A stretch of DNA of 64,000 nucleotides from Paenibacillus yonginensis (GTDB lineage Bacteria; Bacillota; Bacilli; Paenibacillales; Paenibacillaceae). The notes under the pieces were generated by a model that was not told where the DNA came from, did not search any database, and was given only the letters and a program-made list of their open reading frames with translations. The stretch is from assembly GCF_001685395.1 (NCBI RefSeq), contig NZ_CP014167.1:3043501-3107500 (forward strand), in the 5' to 3' direction. Position 1 is the stretch's first letter; each line of letters starts with the position of its first letter. The translations under genes and the position numbers were made by a program. This document shows, in pieces, positions 45,614-55,584 of the stretch.

Positions 45614-46771
45614 TTAACCGAAGATATGGGTCAGAAGCTCATTCAGCCGGTGGCTGTACGTATGCTCCCGCAGTGTGCGGTCCAACGCACGCAGAACTAT
45701 TTCGCGGCGTTCCGCCTCATGAGTCAAATAAAAGTCGATTTTGGATAGAAGTTCGTCATGGGAAGAGAAGGTTTCAATTTCAACGCCCGGGGTATAGAAA
45801 CGTGCCAAGTCGTCGCGGACATCGACCAGCTGGAGCGATCCGCTGGCGGCGATTTCAAAGGTCCGGGGATTCGGGGAGACGGCCGGTATTTTGGAAGCAT
45901 TATTGTTCACACTGTCGTCATCATAGGACCGATGCAAATTAAGCGAAATTTTGCTGCTGCTGTATACGGCTGCCGTTTCTTGAGGGCCCAGCCAGGTGCC
46001 TTGTTCGATTCGGCCCGCATAAGAGTCGGCTTCTACCAGGCGGTCCCACCATATTCCATTGATTCGAAGCCCCCGCGCCATCAGCTTGTCGATGATCGGC
46101 TGGAAGAAATGCACCCGGTTCCAATAGCCGCTTCCTACAAAGCTGAGATTGCGAACTTCCGGAGCCCGGTCGCGCAGGGGACGGAAATGCCCTGGATGGA
46201 CGCCGAACGGGAGATAATAAACATTTGGGCAGCCGAGCTGCCGATAATGCTCGACACAGTTCAGTTCAAGCGTAAATACGTAGTCATAATGCAAAGTCAA
46301 TTGGAACGTCATATCAGTATAATAAGGATCATCTGTCAGCCATACGGCTGTTGGAATTCCCATGGCCCGAATCGCATCGATTTGGTCGGTTGGCATTTCC
46401 AGACCATCGAGCACCAAAACCAGGTCCGGACGGTGCTCTGCCGCAAGCTGGGCTACCGGCTGATTCGGCAGTGTCGGGGTAACAGAAGCAACCAGCGAAC
46501 GGAGTGTTTCGGTGATCCCTTCATCAAAAGGAGAATACGGGAAACCTTTGCCTGAGCTGACGTACATTACGTGGATATTGCGAAGCGGGAATACGGGAGC
46601 AGGCTGGCTGGCGATAACATCCATTCTGCCGCGCAGGTATCCTTCTTCAAAGCCGGCCCGCAAGCCGGCGCTTCTTCCTTCCTGTCTGGCAGACAGCACC
46701 GTTTGGGAAGAGTAAACCGGTGTGCTGCTTTTTTTTCTTACTCTGCTTCTCGAGCTTTGAATTTTCACCAT
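45614..46771 (-). CDS. CgeB-like glycosyltransferase (spore maturation type)
   Basis: About 385 residues. A basic N-terminal leader (residues 1-50) with SARQEGRSAGLRAGFEEG and YLRGRMD precedes the catalytic part. The DUF3880-like first half has PDLVLVLDGLEMP and GIPTAVWLTDDPYYTD. The Glyco_trans_1_2-type second half has NLSFVGSGYWNR, NPRTFEIAASGSLQLVD and a final HTYSHRLNELL. CgeB of B. subtilis is a spore-crust glycosylation protein. The ATG at 46771 has AAGGAG eight bases upstream. Adjacent paralogue upstream. Confidence 0.88.
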   Translation of the reverse strand: MVKIQSSRSRVRKKSSTPVYSSQTVLSARQEGRSAGLRAGFEEGYLRGRMDVIASQPAPVFPLRNIHVMYVSSGKGFPYSPFDEGITETLRSLVASVTPTLPNQPVAQLAAEHRPDLVLVLDGLEMPTDQIDAIRAMGIPTAVWLTDDPYYTDMTFQLTLHYDYVFTLELNCVEHYRQLGCPNVYYLPFGVHPGHFRPLRDRAPEVRNLSFVGSGYWNRVHFFQPIIDKLMARGLRINGIWWDRLVEADSYAGRIEQGTWLGPQETAAVYSSSKISLNLHRSYDDDSVNNNASKIPAVSPNPRTFEIAASGSLQLVDVRDDLARFYTPGVEIETFSSHDELLSKIDFYLTHEAERREIVLRALDRTLREHTYSHRLNELLTHIFG

Positions 46772-46801
46772 ATGTTCCACTCCTTGTTCAAATTTGTTGG
46801 C

Positions 46802-47881
46802 TTACTTCACGATGGACAGCATACGCCCAATGCGCTCTTTGTAAGAGTGGTTCTTTCTTGTCGTCCAAAGAGCTCTCCAGGCGATTTGCGCCCTTTCCTC
46901 CTCATGGCCCAGATAATATTCGATTTTGTCTCGAAGCTCCCCGGCGGTGCCGTAGGTCTCGATGTCATAGCCGGGGCGGTAGTAGGCATGCAAATCCTCG
47001 CGAACATCCGTCAGCTGCAGGGTTCCGCAGGCCGAAATTTCATAGGTTCTGGGGTTGATGGACAGTCCCGGCAAACCTGCCGTGTTGTGATTATCCAAGC
47101 CGTACTCCGCAGGGCGGTGAAGATTAATGACCACCTTGGCCCCGTTATAATAGAACCGGGTCTCCATCGGGTTCGCCCATCCGTCTCTAATGAAGGGCCG
47201 CAGCTCATTGTAGCGGCTCAAGCGATCCCAGTAGGAGCCGACCACAACCACCTTTTTGGTGGACAGATACGGAGCCAGTTCATCGATTAAAGCCACCCGG
47301 TTCCAGAAGGCATTACCGATAAAACAAACGTCCGACTGGTAAGAACGCGGAGTCTCTACCGGGGTAAACAGCTCAAGGTCGGCGGCAAGCGGCAAATAAT
47401 GCACCTCTTTGCATCCCCCGGCCTCATAATAGGGCACGCAGGACTTCTCATGGGTAAAGACATAATCAAAATGCCGGGCAAGATCCAGGGTAAACTCGGT
47501 AAAATACGGATCATCCACGAACCACACGGCCGTGCGGATTCCCCAGGAGCGCAGCTGATCGATATGAGCAGCATGCTCCGGCGGAAAGACATGCAGTGCG
47601 TTCAGCACCAGCACCAGATCAGGCTTCCAGCTCTGCGCGGTTTCCAGCATTTCGGCCGGTCCCGCAGAAGCGAACTCTGCAGCGCTTTGTTTCAAGGCTT
47701 CTATCAATCCATGGTCGATGGTCGGAAACCCCTGAGGCACATACAGGATGCGTAAGCGGCTTCTCTCCGGCCCTGCAGGCGTTACCCTTTCCATCACGGC
47801 ACGGCATCCCCCGAGTCGATACCCCTCCATCCTGCCCTGCCGGAACGCGTTCTCTCGGGCTTGCTGCATAGATCTGTTCAC
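46802..47881 (-). CDS. CgeB-like glycosyltransferase, paralogue of the next gene
   Basis: About 360 residues with the same plan as its neighbour: a short N-terminal leader (QQARENAFRQGRMEGYRLGG), then PDLVLVLNALHVFP, GIRTAVWFVDDPYFTEF, VCFIGNAFWNR, NPRTYEISACGTLQLTDVRE and KNHSYKERIGRML. It is the first gene of the long minus-strand glycan operon. GTG 47881 has AAGGA about nine bases upstream; an ATG three codons earlier has no spaced ribosome site. The two CgeB-like genes look like an old duplication. Confidence 0.87.
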   Translation of the reverse strand: MNRSMQQARENAFRQGRMEGYRLGGCRAVMERVTPAGPERSRLRILYVPQGFPTIDHGLIEALKQSAAEFASAGPAEMLETAQSWKPDLVLVLNALHVFPPEHAAHIDQLRSWGIRTAVWFVDDPYFTEFTLDLARHFDYVFTHEKSCVPYYEAGGCKEVHYLPLAADLELFTPVETPRSYQSDVCFIGNAFWNRVALIDELAPYLSTKKVVVVGSYWDRLSRYNELRPFIRDGWANPMETRFYYNGAKVVINLHRPAEYGLDNHNTAGLPGLSINPRTYEISACGTLQLTDVREDLHAYYRPGYDIETYGTAGELRDKIEYYLGHEEERAQIAWRALWTTRKNHSYKERIGRMLSIVK

Positions 47882-48048
47882 GGCACACATCCTTATCTAT
47901 GGGTGTTCATTAAGTCTTTATAACTATATGCGGAGGGCTAAACTCCAGGCATGGACGGCTAACCTGTGCCGCCATAAATTGGCTTATGCCCGCTCGTCCT
48001 CCGCAGCCGCACATTTTTGCGAACAAGTTCTTCTGGACAATCACACCT

Positions 48049-48079
48049 AAAAAAGCCAACCCGCAGCAGGCGGGTTGGC
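48049..48079 (-). terminator. Terminator of the alpha-galactosidase operon
   Basis: Minus-strand GCCAACCCGC-CTGCT-GCGGGTTGGC followed by TTTTTTA. Confidence 0.9.
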
Positions 48080-48110
48080 GAAAGCGATAAAATGAGGTTT
48101 TCAGTTCTGA

Positions 48111-50207
48111 TTACTTTCTCTGAATCCGAATCAGCTCGCTTGCGTAATCGCCGCGCAGCTTCAGCGGGAAACCGGCATTCATCAGGGTCGAACCATGCAG
48201 GACAACCGGGTCAAGGTTGCCGAGCCGAACTTCGTAAGCAGCAGCAGGTTCCAGCCCCTGCAAGCGAAGACGCCGGATTTCCTCGCCGAAATGCTGCGAC
48301 TGCAGGAAGGCAAACACAACGGACCCTTCGCCGTTCCGGCTGACGTATTGATACGCCGCCAAATTAGAACGCCCGAAAGGCTCAAGCCGGTACTGCTCTC
48401 CTTCCATCACAATGGGGCGGATCTCCTTGTAAAGCGCTACCCATCTTCCGGCTTCCTCCATTTCCGCCTCCGACCATCTGCCGATATCAGCGCCGATGCC
48501 AAGTCCTCCCATCATAGAGCTGTGGAAGCGGTAGGAAAGCGGCAGGCTGCGGCCATTGAAACCGTTTGGCGATTCCGTTACCCAACACATCATGATTGAC
48601 GGGCTGTATGCGTACGAGAAACCCTCCTGGATTTCCAGCCGGTCGCGTGCGTCCGTGTTGTCGCTGATCCAGGCCTGATCCGCATAACGCAGAATACCGA
48701 GGTCAATCCGGCCCCCTCCGCCTGCGCAGGTCTCTAACTCGACGTCCGGGAACGTCTCCCGGAGTTCTGCCCAGATCGCATACAGGTTCTCGACATGCTT
48801 CAGCCATACCGGGAAATCCGGATCGCCCGCTCCAGGCTCCGTCACTGTCCGGTTCATATCCCACTTCACGAATTTGATGTCATAAGCAGAAAGCAGCTCA
48901 TTTATGAAATCAAGCACAAACCGCTTCACTTCGGGCAGGCCCAGGTTCAGCAGGAACTGATTGCGGAGCTGTGTCCCTTCCCGGGTAGGGAAGCGGTAAA
49001 TCCAATCCGGATGCCGGCGGAACAAATCGCTGTCCGGGTTCACTGATTCAGGTTCGACCCACAAGCCGAACTCCATGCCAAGTGACTTCACTTCGCCAAT
49101 CAGCTCCTGAAGCCCGTTAGGGAACTTCTCGGGATTCACATACCAGTCGCCGAGTCCTGCCCGGTCGCTGTGCCTTTGTCCAAACCAGCCGTCGTCAACG
49201 ACAAATCGTTCGACGCCAAGCCTCGCTGCGCGGCGTGCCAGCTTAATCTGCTCTTGCACCTGGACATGAAATTCAGTCGCTTCCCATGAATTATACAAAA
49301 CCTGCCGGTGCCGGCCCGAAGGCAGCACATGAGCCCGCTCATATCCGTGCAGCAGCCGGCTCATACCTCCGAAACCGCTGGACGTAAATCCGCCGACAAA
49401 GACAGGAGTCGTGTAAGAAGCACCCGGGGCGAGCGAAAAGGCTCCGTCGAAATCGTGGATGCCGCCCACGATCCGAATATGGCCGAAGATTGTCTTCTCG
49501 GCCACGATCTTCCAGTTGCCGCTCCAGCCAAGCGCGCCGAACCAGACCCTGCCTTGGGTCTCGTCTGACCGGCCGTCGTCTATGGCAAACCAGGGGTTCG
49601 CATGCGGCCCGGTGAATCCCCGGCGCGATTCAATCGTTTTTTTCCCTTCAGTTAACGGGACCTGCCGCAGCTGAAACTCTCCTGCCCACCGTCCGGCCAC
49701 ATGGGTCATCCGGTAGGCCGGCAGAGCTTGCACGGACCAGACCGCGGCCATCGCCTGGTCCACCCGGACCGGCAGCTCCTCATCGTTATAAAGTCGAACG
49801 TACCGCTCGATCAGGTCAAATTCAGGGACAACCCGGTAATGAACATCGACGCGAAACGCATAATGGCTGTCCTGCAAACGGATTGTCAGTTCATTTTCAC
49901 CGTTCAGCTCATATCCCGAATATTGCAGCGCCAGATCGCGGACTCCGTCGCTGAACGCTACCTTTAGTCCGGGTTCGGCGTAATGGCTGCCGCCCCAGCC
50001 GCCAAACTCCTCCGTCTCCCGGTCCACGTCCATATCAAACGAGCTGTGCGAGCGCCCTTTCAGCAGAAACGAGCATTCCTCCGCTTCAACCGGCTCTCCC
50101 CAATACAAATGCTGGACTGTTCCTTTTTCGTTGATGCCAAATAAATAAGTGGTCCGGTGGGTTCGAAGCTCAAATAGCTGCTGCTGTTCCTTGTATATGA
50201 TTGCCAT
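48111..50207 (-). CDS. Alpha-galactosidase, GH36
   Basis: Cytoplasmic glycosidase (no signal peptide) removing terminal alpha-1,6-galactose from imported oligosaccharides. N-terminal beta-sandwich, then the (beta/alpha)8 barrel from about residue 300 with YNSWEATEF, FVVDDGWFG and LWVEPESVN. The nucleophile is D450 in FVKWDMNR and the acid/base D516 in WISDNTDA. CAGGGGR is also family-typical. The length of 698 residues is slightly short of the usual 730. AGGAGAG precedes the ATG. Last gene of the transporter/regulator operon. Confidence 0.95.
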   Translation of the reverse strand: MAIIYKEQQQLFELRTHRTTYLFGINEKGTVQHLYWGEPVEAEECSFLLKGRSHSSFDMDVDRETEEFGGWGGSHYAEPGLKVAFSDGVRDLALQYSGYELNGENELTIRLQDSHYAFRVDVHYRVVPEFDLIERYVRLYNDEELPVRVDQAMAAVWSVQALPAYRMTHVAGRWAGEFQLRQVPLTEGKKTIESRRGFTGPHANPWFAIDDGRSDETQGRVWFGALGWSGNWKIVAEKTIFGHIRIVGGIHDFDGAFSLAPGASYTTPVFVGGFTSSGFGGMSRLLHGYERAHVLPSGRHRQVLYNSWEATEFHVQVQEQIKLARRAARLGVERFVVDDGWFGQRHSDRAGLGDWYVNPEKFPNGLQELIGEVKSLGMEFGLWVEPESVNPDSDLFRRHPDWIYRFPTREGTQLRNQFLLNLGLPEVKRFVLDFINELLSAYDIKFVKWDMNRTVTEPGAGDPDFPVWLKHVENLYAIWAELRETFPDVELETCAGGGGRIDLGILRYADQAWISDNTDARDRLEIQEGFSYAYSPSIMMCWVTESPNGFNGRSLPLSYRFHSSMMGGLGIGADIGRWSEAEMEEAGRWVALYKEIRPIVMEGEQYRLEPFGRSNLAAYQYVSRNGEGSVVFAFLQSQHFGEEIRRLRLQGLEPAAAYEVRLGNLDPVVLHGSTLMNAGFPLKLRGDYASELIRIQRK

Positions 50208-50266
50208 GAAATCATCTCTCCTCGCCTTCTGACGGATCCTTTGTTATATAGCAAAATATTGATGTC

Positions 50267-51868
50267 TCAATCTTCATTTGCATCGTAATGATAGTCCCGG
50301 TATTCCTGAGGGGTACAGCCGACCGTTTTCTTGAACAGATAAGTAAAATAAGCCGTCGTCTGCAGGCCGACCTGCTCAGCCACCTCGTACACTTTAATAT
50401 TCGGGTCCTGAAGCAGCTTGCGAGCCCGCTGAATCCGGGTTTCCTGTATAAATTCGGAGAGCGTTTTGCCCATCTCGCGTTTGAATAAAACGCTCAAATA
50501 GCTGGCATTCAGGCTGAACTGCTCTGCAAGCTGCTTAACTGTCCAGTTCTCCTGCAGCCGTTCTTCAATGAAGGCCGCAATCCGGCGGATGAGATTGTGC
50601 TGCTGGTGGTGCCGCTTCTTCTCCACCTGCATGTAGCCATCCACGTATTCGATGATTAAACCGATAATCTGCTCGGCGCTGCCGCAGTCGAGCATCCTTC
50701 TCCACATGACCATATTGGTTTCCCCGCTCGGTTCCTCCGGCCGTTTCAGCTTCCGGATCAGTTCGCTGAGAAAGCTCATGCCAAAAGCCTGCACGTAAGA
50801 AAACGATGCCGCTTCCTGCAGCAGCAGGACATCCAGCACCCGATTCAAATAGGCAGCGACGGCGGCGGCTTCTCCCTGTTCCATCAATTTCAGCAGGTTC
50901 GGCATTAATTCCTCGCGCAGCCTGTAGTCTTTGAATTCTCTGGGGTTGCCGTCCTCGTACCGGACGATCTGGCCGTCCGCGATCAGACGCGCTTCGGCCA
51001 TCGCAAATTTGATCTCCCTGTAGCATAAATCCACTTCCTCCCAAGAGCTTCCCGTCCGGCTGCACCCTACGGTAACGGAAGCGCCGTACTGCTCATCCAT
51101 CAGGTTCTGAATGAACGGCAGCTGCTTCTCCACATGGACCCGGTCCTGTAGAGTCGGATTCAGGTGCAGAGCCACATATTCGTCCGAGGTGACATGGGCA
51201 AGGTAAATAGCCTCCACATCGTTCAGGCTGATCTCAACCGTTTGTTTGAAGCTGGCAGCGATCAGCATCCGGTCTTTGGCGGTTTTTCCGGAGGAAAGGA
51301 AAGAATCGAGTGAAAACACGATCAATTGGAACCCTTCCGTAAGCTCGGGAACGTCGAGCAGGCCTTCCCAGGAGAAGACAGTTTCCTGCGCGCCCTGCGT
51401 GATGAGGTCCAGCACGAAACGTTCCTTGATCAGCTTCATGCTGCCCGACACTTTTTTTTCAAGTTCATTCGTCTGTTCGACCACCCGGCGCATCTTCTCC
51501 AGCGTCTCCCGGAAAGTCTTCAGCCTGCCGGTTACTTCCTCCAGCTTCAGCGGCTTCAGCACGTAAGCCTGGGCGCCGACATGAATGGCATCTTGGACAA
51601 ATTCGAATTCGTTGTAGCCGCTGATCATCAGCACCTGAAGATGCGGATGCAGCTTTTTGGCTCCGGCCACAAGCTCAATGCCGTTCATGCCTGGCATGGA
51701 AACGTCGGAGATCAGCACATCAAAGGCCGTCCCTTCCAGCAGTTTCATCGCCTCTTCCCCCGATTCACTGGTGACGGGAGTCTCATAGCCGTGTTCCTGC
51801 CAATCAATATTGCTGACCAGCCCGTACAGATTAAAAGGTTCATCATCGACGATAAGCACTTTCAGCAT
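50267..51868 (-). CDS. YesN-type response regulator, AraC-family output
   Basis: Response regulator of 533 residues. The receiver domain (1-120) has the acidic pair DD8-9, phospho-acceptor D55 in LISDVSMPG and the conserved Lys in YVLKPLKLEE. A long middle region of the type found in YesN proteins follows. The C-terminal AraC HTH pair ends the protein (about 425-525; WTVKQLAEQFSLNASYLSVLFKREMGKTLSEFI and a second helix pair). It pairs with the adjacent sensor kinase and is the prime candidate to bind the shared 20-bp repeats found upstream of the transporter and exported alpha-galactosidase genes. Confidence 0.93.
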   Translation of the reverse strand: MLKVLIVDDEPFNLYGLVSNIDWQEHGYETPVTSESGEEAMKLLEGTAFDVLISDVSMPGMNGIELVAGAKKLHPHLQVLMISGYNEFEFVQDAIHVGAQAYVLKPLKLEEVTGRLKTFRETLEKMRRVVEQTNELEKKVSGSMKLIKERFVLDLITQGAQETVFSWEGLLDVPELTEGFQLIVFSLDSFLSSGKTAKDRMLIAASFKQTVEISLNDVEAIYLAHVTSDEYVALHLNPTLQDRVHVEKQLPFIQNLMDEQYGASVTVGCSRTGSSWEEVDLCYREIKFAMAEARLIADGQIVRYEDGNPREFKDYRLREELMPNLLKLMEQGEAAAVAAYLNRVLDVLLLQEAASFSYVQAFGMSFLSELIRKLKRPEEPSGETNMVMWRRMLDCGSAEQIIGLIIEYVDGYMQVEKKRHHQQHNLIRRIAAFIEERLQENWTVKQLAEQFSLNASYLSVLFKREMGKTLSEFIQETRIQRARKLLQDPNIKVYEVAEQVGLQTTAYFTYLFKKTVGCTPQEYRDYHYDANED

Positions 51869-53686
51869 TTACATAACCCCCTTGCTTGTCGGCGGAGAAA
51901 CGGATGCCGGGAATACGAGCGTTACCTGCGTCCAGCTTCCCTCTTCGCTATCAATCTCTAACGAGGCTCCGCTGCCGAAATAGAGTCCCAGTCTCTCCCG
52001 GATATTGCCTGTTCCGAAGCCGTTGCCTTTGCCGGCGCGTTCCCCCCGGCGGAGCGCCTGCAGCGTCGCCTCGGGAATCCCCTGGCCGTTGTCGCAAACC
52101 GACATAAGGATCCGCTCCCCCTGCCTGAGGACGGAGATTCGGATGACCGCATCGGGCCTCCGGATAATAGCGCCATGCTGGTAGCAATTTTCGACGATCG
52201 GCTGAAGCACCGTCTTCACCGTGTAGCAGTCCAGCGCGGATTCGTCGATGTCCCATTCGAGCCGCACGCGGTTCGGGTAACGGAACTGGCAGATATCCAG
52301 ATACGCCCTGACATGCTCAAGCTCGTCGCGGATGCTGATTAAACTGATCCGGTTGTTCAGGGTAAGCCGGTAGAACGTCGTCAGGGCATCGATGATCCGG
52401 ATCTGCTCTTGGTCCTTCACGTCCAGTGCACGCCAGCGCAGCAGGCCGAGGGAATTATAGATAAAATGCGGATTAATCTGGGCCTGAAGCGCCCTGAAGG
52501 CCTGCTCCTTCTCGGCCAGTCCCGCCTGCCGGATGTCCTCTACCAGCTTGCCGAGCCGTTCGGACATAGAATTGAAGACGCTTTCGAGATCGCCAAGCTC
52601 ATCTTTGTCCTGATGGCGGATCTTCACCTGGAATTCTCCGCGGGAGACATCGCTCATCCGCGTGCCGAGCTTGCGGATGCGCCGGACAATATTATTTACG
52701 ATCGTCATCATAAGCGAGATGGACAGCAGGAGGAACAGGACGGTGATGCCCACGATGAGCAGCAGAATGGTCCTGGACTGCCCATCCATATATTTCATAT
52801 GGATTAAAGCGACGACGTGCCAGCCGGAAGACAGCGGCTTGACGATCTGCAGATCCTTGCTGTGGCTCAGGTCGAGTATCTCCCCGCCCTGCCCGCTTTG
52901 CTGGCCTTGCCCTCCTTCTTCGGAACCCGGCCAGTCCTTCAATTGGATGCGGAGGCCGATACTCTGCGGGTCAGACGCAGCCAGAATATGATCGGAATCA
53001 TCCACGATGTACAAGCTGCCGGTTCCCTTAAAAGGCCGGTCGAGCAGTTCGCCGAACACGGCGTCGTAATTGAGCAGAATATAGACCAGGCCAAGCAGAT
53101 TGCCGCCGGGTCCAATGATTTTTCGCGTGATAACGTTCTGCTTCAGGTTGGCGGGCGCATTGCTCCAGCGGATTGGAGCGGATGCCTTCGTCCCCTCTTC
53201 ATACCAGGAGCTTTCGTTCATGCCTGCAAGCATCCGGTCTTCGGGCCGCCATAGCAGCTGGCCGTCCTGAACCAGGGTGTCATTGTTGTGATAGATCCGG
53301 AAGTCGGCAATGCCGGGCAAATATTTGCTCGTAATGAGAAACGTCCGGTCGACATAATTCACCGTATCTACAATTTCGGGCATGTCCGTATATTCACGGC
53401 CAAGCCTTGAGATTAATTCACCGTCCGTCGCCGTTCTTACCGCCAGCAGATCATAGCTTTGTTTGCTGAAATCAACGATCTGCGCCGTCTGCCGCACCAT
53501 TTCGTCGGCCGTCACCAGATAATTCTGCGTAAAGCTGCGAATGACAAGATAAACGGCTCCGCCGCCGAGCAGCAGGGTAGGCAGGAGCAAAATAAGGACA
53601 TACATGGCCAGAATTTTGCTCTGCAGGTTCATCCGGTGCATCAGTTTTAAGATCATTTTCTCCAGCCACAATCTCAAGGCCGCCAT
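51869..53686 (-). CDS. YesM-type sensor histidine kinase
   Basis: Membrane sensor of the carbohydrate locus. A first helix (LAMYVLILLLPTLLLGGGAVYL) and a second (TILLLIVGITVLFLLLSISLMM) bracket an extracellular Cache-like sensor of about 260 residues. A HAMP linker follows (NIVRRIRKLGTRMSDVSRGEF), then the His_kinase domain with LQAQINPHFIYNSLGLLRW, where His is phosphorylated, and an ATP-binding N-box VLQPIVENCYQHG and G-boxes. The start is uncertain: ATG 53686 is used, but TTG 53704 or a TTG nine bases further in are possible. Its stop touches the YesN start. Confidence 0.92.
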   Translation of the reverse strand: MAALRLWLEKMILKLMHRMNLQSKILAMYVLILLLPTLLLGGGAVYLVIRSFTQNYLVTADEMVRQTAQIVDFSKQSYDLLAVRTATDGELISRLGREYTDMPEIVDTVNYVDRTFLITSKYLPGIADFRIYHNNDTLVQDGQLLWRPEDRMLAGMNESSWYEEGTKASAPIRWSNAPANLKQNVITRKIIGPGGNLLGLVYILLNYDAVFGELLDRPFKGTGSLYIVDDSDHILAASDPQSIGLRIQLKDWPGSEEGGQGQQSGQGGEILDLSHSKDLQIVKPLSSGWHVVALIHMKYMDGQSRTILLLIVGITVLFLLLSISLMMTIVNNIVRRIRKLGTRMSDVSRGEFQVKIRHQDKDELGDLESVFNSMSERLGKLVEDIRQAGLAEKEQAFRALQAQINPHFIYNSLGLLRWRALDVKDQEQIRIIDALTTFYRLTLNNRISLISIRDELEHVRAYLDICQFRYPNRVRLEWDIDESALDCYTVKTVLQPIVENCYQHGAIIRRPDAVIRISVLRQGERILMSVCDNGQGIPEATLQALRRGERAGKGNGFGTGNIRERLGLYFGSGASLEIDSEEGSWTQVTLVFPASVSPPTSKGVM

Positions 53687-53831
53687 CTCCCCTCGCCCGT
53701 ACAATAGTTGGGGTCTATCGCCGTCCGTTTCTCATGCCGCAAGCAGCATTCAGGCCCGCGGCCGCATTCAGCCGCAAAGGGAAGCCGCCTATTTCAGGCA
53801 GCTCCCCCGGAAGCTTTTTACCGATAATAAA

Positions 53832-55502
53832 TTAGGACTTGCTCTCCTCCTGGAACGTTTCATTCCATTCGGCCTTAAGCTCGCTCCAATGAGCCCGTTT
53901 CTCAAGCGCGGCTTGGAAGTCTTTCCAGGCCGACTCGAACTTCGCATCGCTATCCGCCATCATCAGCTTTGCTTTGTATTCTACGCGAACATTCTCAAGC
54001 TCGGGCAAATATTTTTCCCATAAACCGCCGGGTTTGGCTTTGACCCTATCGGCCGGTTCGGCCACCCTGATGCCGCCCATTTTCCCAATTTCCTCGGAGA
54101 AATCAATCGTCTTCTGACGGCCCTTAGGCTCAGTAACGGCATAATTCCACCAAGGATACCAGGTGTTGCTGTATGAAGAGAGAGCGTACAGCTCCGGCGT
54201 TGTGCTCGCCTTTTTCGCGGCGTCGCCCGAATCATGAAGCTCCTGGAATTTGGCGTCCGTATACTGCCATTTGCCAAGCGGCTTGTCAACCCAGTCCCAG
54301 AACACGCCGGCTGGCCCGCTGTCCGCCACCTGCTGCTGTTCCGGCTTCGGCTGCAGCATGTAATCAAGGAACGTAAGGATCGCGTTCAGATTTTTAGTGT
54401 TTTTGCTGATATAAACATCATCCGCCGGGTAAGGGTTGACGATCTGATTGGCGCCGATCTGGTCCACGCCCTCTACCTTCGGATAAGGAATGGTTTCATA
54501 ATACCAGGCCGGCTCCGTAGGTCCGTCCAGCACCTCCCACAGGGAAGCGTCCATGTTAAAAAATCCGCCTACGTTCATGGCTATGCGGCCGGTTTTGTTT
54601 TTTTCCTTGTAGCGTTCCTTTTTGTCGGTAATGGCTTCGTGGTCGATAAATCCTTCGCGGTACATTTTGTTCATCCATTTGTAAGCCTCTTTATATTGCG
54701 GATCGTCATAAATAAATTGGTAGCCGTCGCCTTGCTTCTCTACTGGAATGACACCTCCGGCGGTAGCCGTAGATACGCCAAACGTGCTTAAAATTACACT
54801 CTCGTCGTTAGCGTCCGAAAGAAAGCTGAGCGGAATAAGCTTTTTGCCCGAAGCGTCGGTTAGCTGGGAAGCCGCTTTAAGATATTTCTCCACGCCTTCG
54901 ATCGTCTTTAGATCGTCCTTAGTCATCCCTGTTTGATCCAGCACATCCTTGCGGATAAACCATCCAAGCGAAGCCCAGCCCGGCCAGGGATCATCCGGGT
55001 TCTGATCAAACCAGGTCGGAATCGACCAGATATGACCGTCTGCATCCTTCATGGCATCCAGATAAACCTTCGGAATGGAAGCGAGCCCTGGATATTTATC
55101 GGGCATGTTGAAATATTGCTCGAGCGGCAGCACGCTGCCCGAGCGGGCCATGGCCGAATCAATGGTGTCGCTGCGGCCAAACACGGCCGCATCCTCAAAA
55201 CCGCCGGCATTCAGCTTCAGATTAAGTGCGGTTAAGGCATCGCCCTGCGTGGCCTCCAGCTTTACGTCGATGCCCGGCTCGTGCTCCCGCCAATACGTCT
55301 GGACCATGCTGTCGTTGTTAACCGTAATGTTCCAGCCCAGCCACAGCTTAAACGATTTGGAGTCTCCCCCGTCAGCGGAGTTCCCTGCCTGCGAGCCCGC
55401 ATTTGAGGCCGACTGGCCGCCTGAACAGGCGGTCATCGCCAGGATAAGCAGGGCTAGCGAAAATGCGCCGGCGACCTTGGATTTTTTGCCAAGCCATTTC
55501 AT
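53832..55502 (-). CDS. Sugar ABC transporter substrate-binding lipoprotein (LplA-like)
   Basis: Surface lipoprotein that captures oligosaccharides for the two permeases. Lipobox LAMTAC gives the acylated Cys near residue 26, followed by a Ser/Gly/Ala linker. The body is a large type-1 extracellular solute-binding protein (556 residues, as for LplA/YtcQ). Segments such as FKLWLGWNI, DGHIWSIPTWFDQNPDDPWPGW and LFWRIAMNVGGFF-like stretches are family-typical. No ATPase gene is nearby; such importers use a shared MsmK/MsmX-type ATPase encoded elsewhere. Confidence 0.93.
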   Translation of the reverse strand: MKWLGKKSKVAGAFSLALLILAMTACSGGQSASNAGSQAGNSADGGDSKSFKLWLGWNITVNNDSMVQTYWREHEPGIDVKLEATQGDALTALNLKLNAGGFEDAAVFGRSDTIDSAMARSGSVLPLEQYFNMPDKYPGLASIPKVYLDAMKDADGHIWSIPTWFDQNPDDPWPGWASLGWFIRKDVLDQTGMTKDDLKTIEGVEKYLKAASQLTDASGKKLIPLSFLSDANDESVILSTFGVSTATAGGVIPVEKQGDGYQFIYDDPQYKEAYKWMNKMYREGFIDHEAITDKKERYKEKNKTGRIAMNVGGFFNMDASLWEVLDGPTEPAWYYETIPYPKVEGVDQIGANQIVNPYPADDVYISKNTKNLNAILTFLDYMLQPKPEQQQVADSGPAGVFWDWVDKPLGKWQYTDAKFQELHDSGDAAKKASTTPELYALSSYSNTWYPWWNYAVTEPKGRQKTIDFSEEIGKMGGIRVAEPADRVKAKPGGLWEKYLPELENVRVEYKAKLMMADSDAKFESAWKDFQAALEKRAHWSELKAEWNETFQEESKS

Positions 55503-55584
55503 ACGTTGTTAACCCCTTTCTGTTTCTATTGATCTATGGAGTGTTTCTAGTTGCCGCATAACCGATTAAAGAAGTCGACAATGC

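Noticed and set aside
45758-46555. Plus-strand open frame of 265 codons
   Set aside because: Antisense to the CgeB-like gene; no ribosome site.
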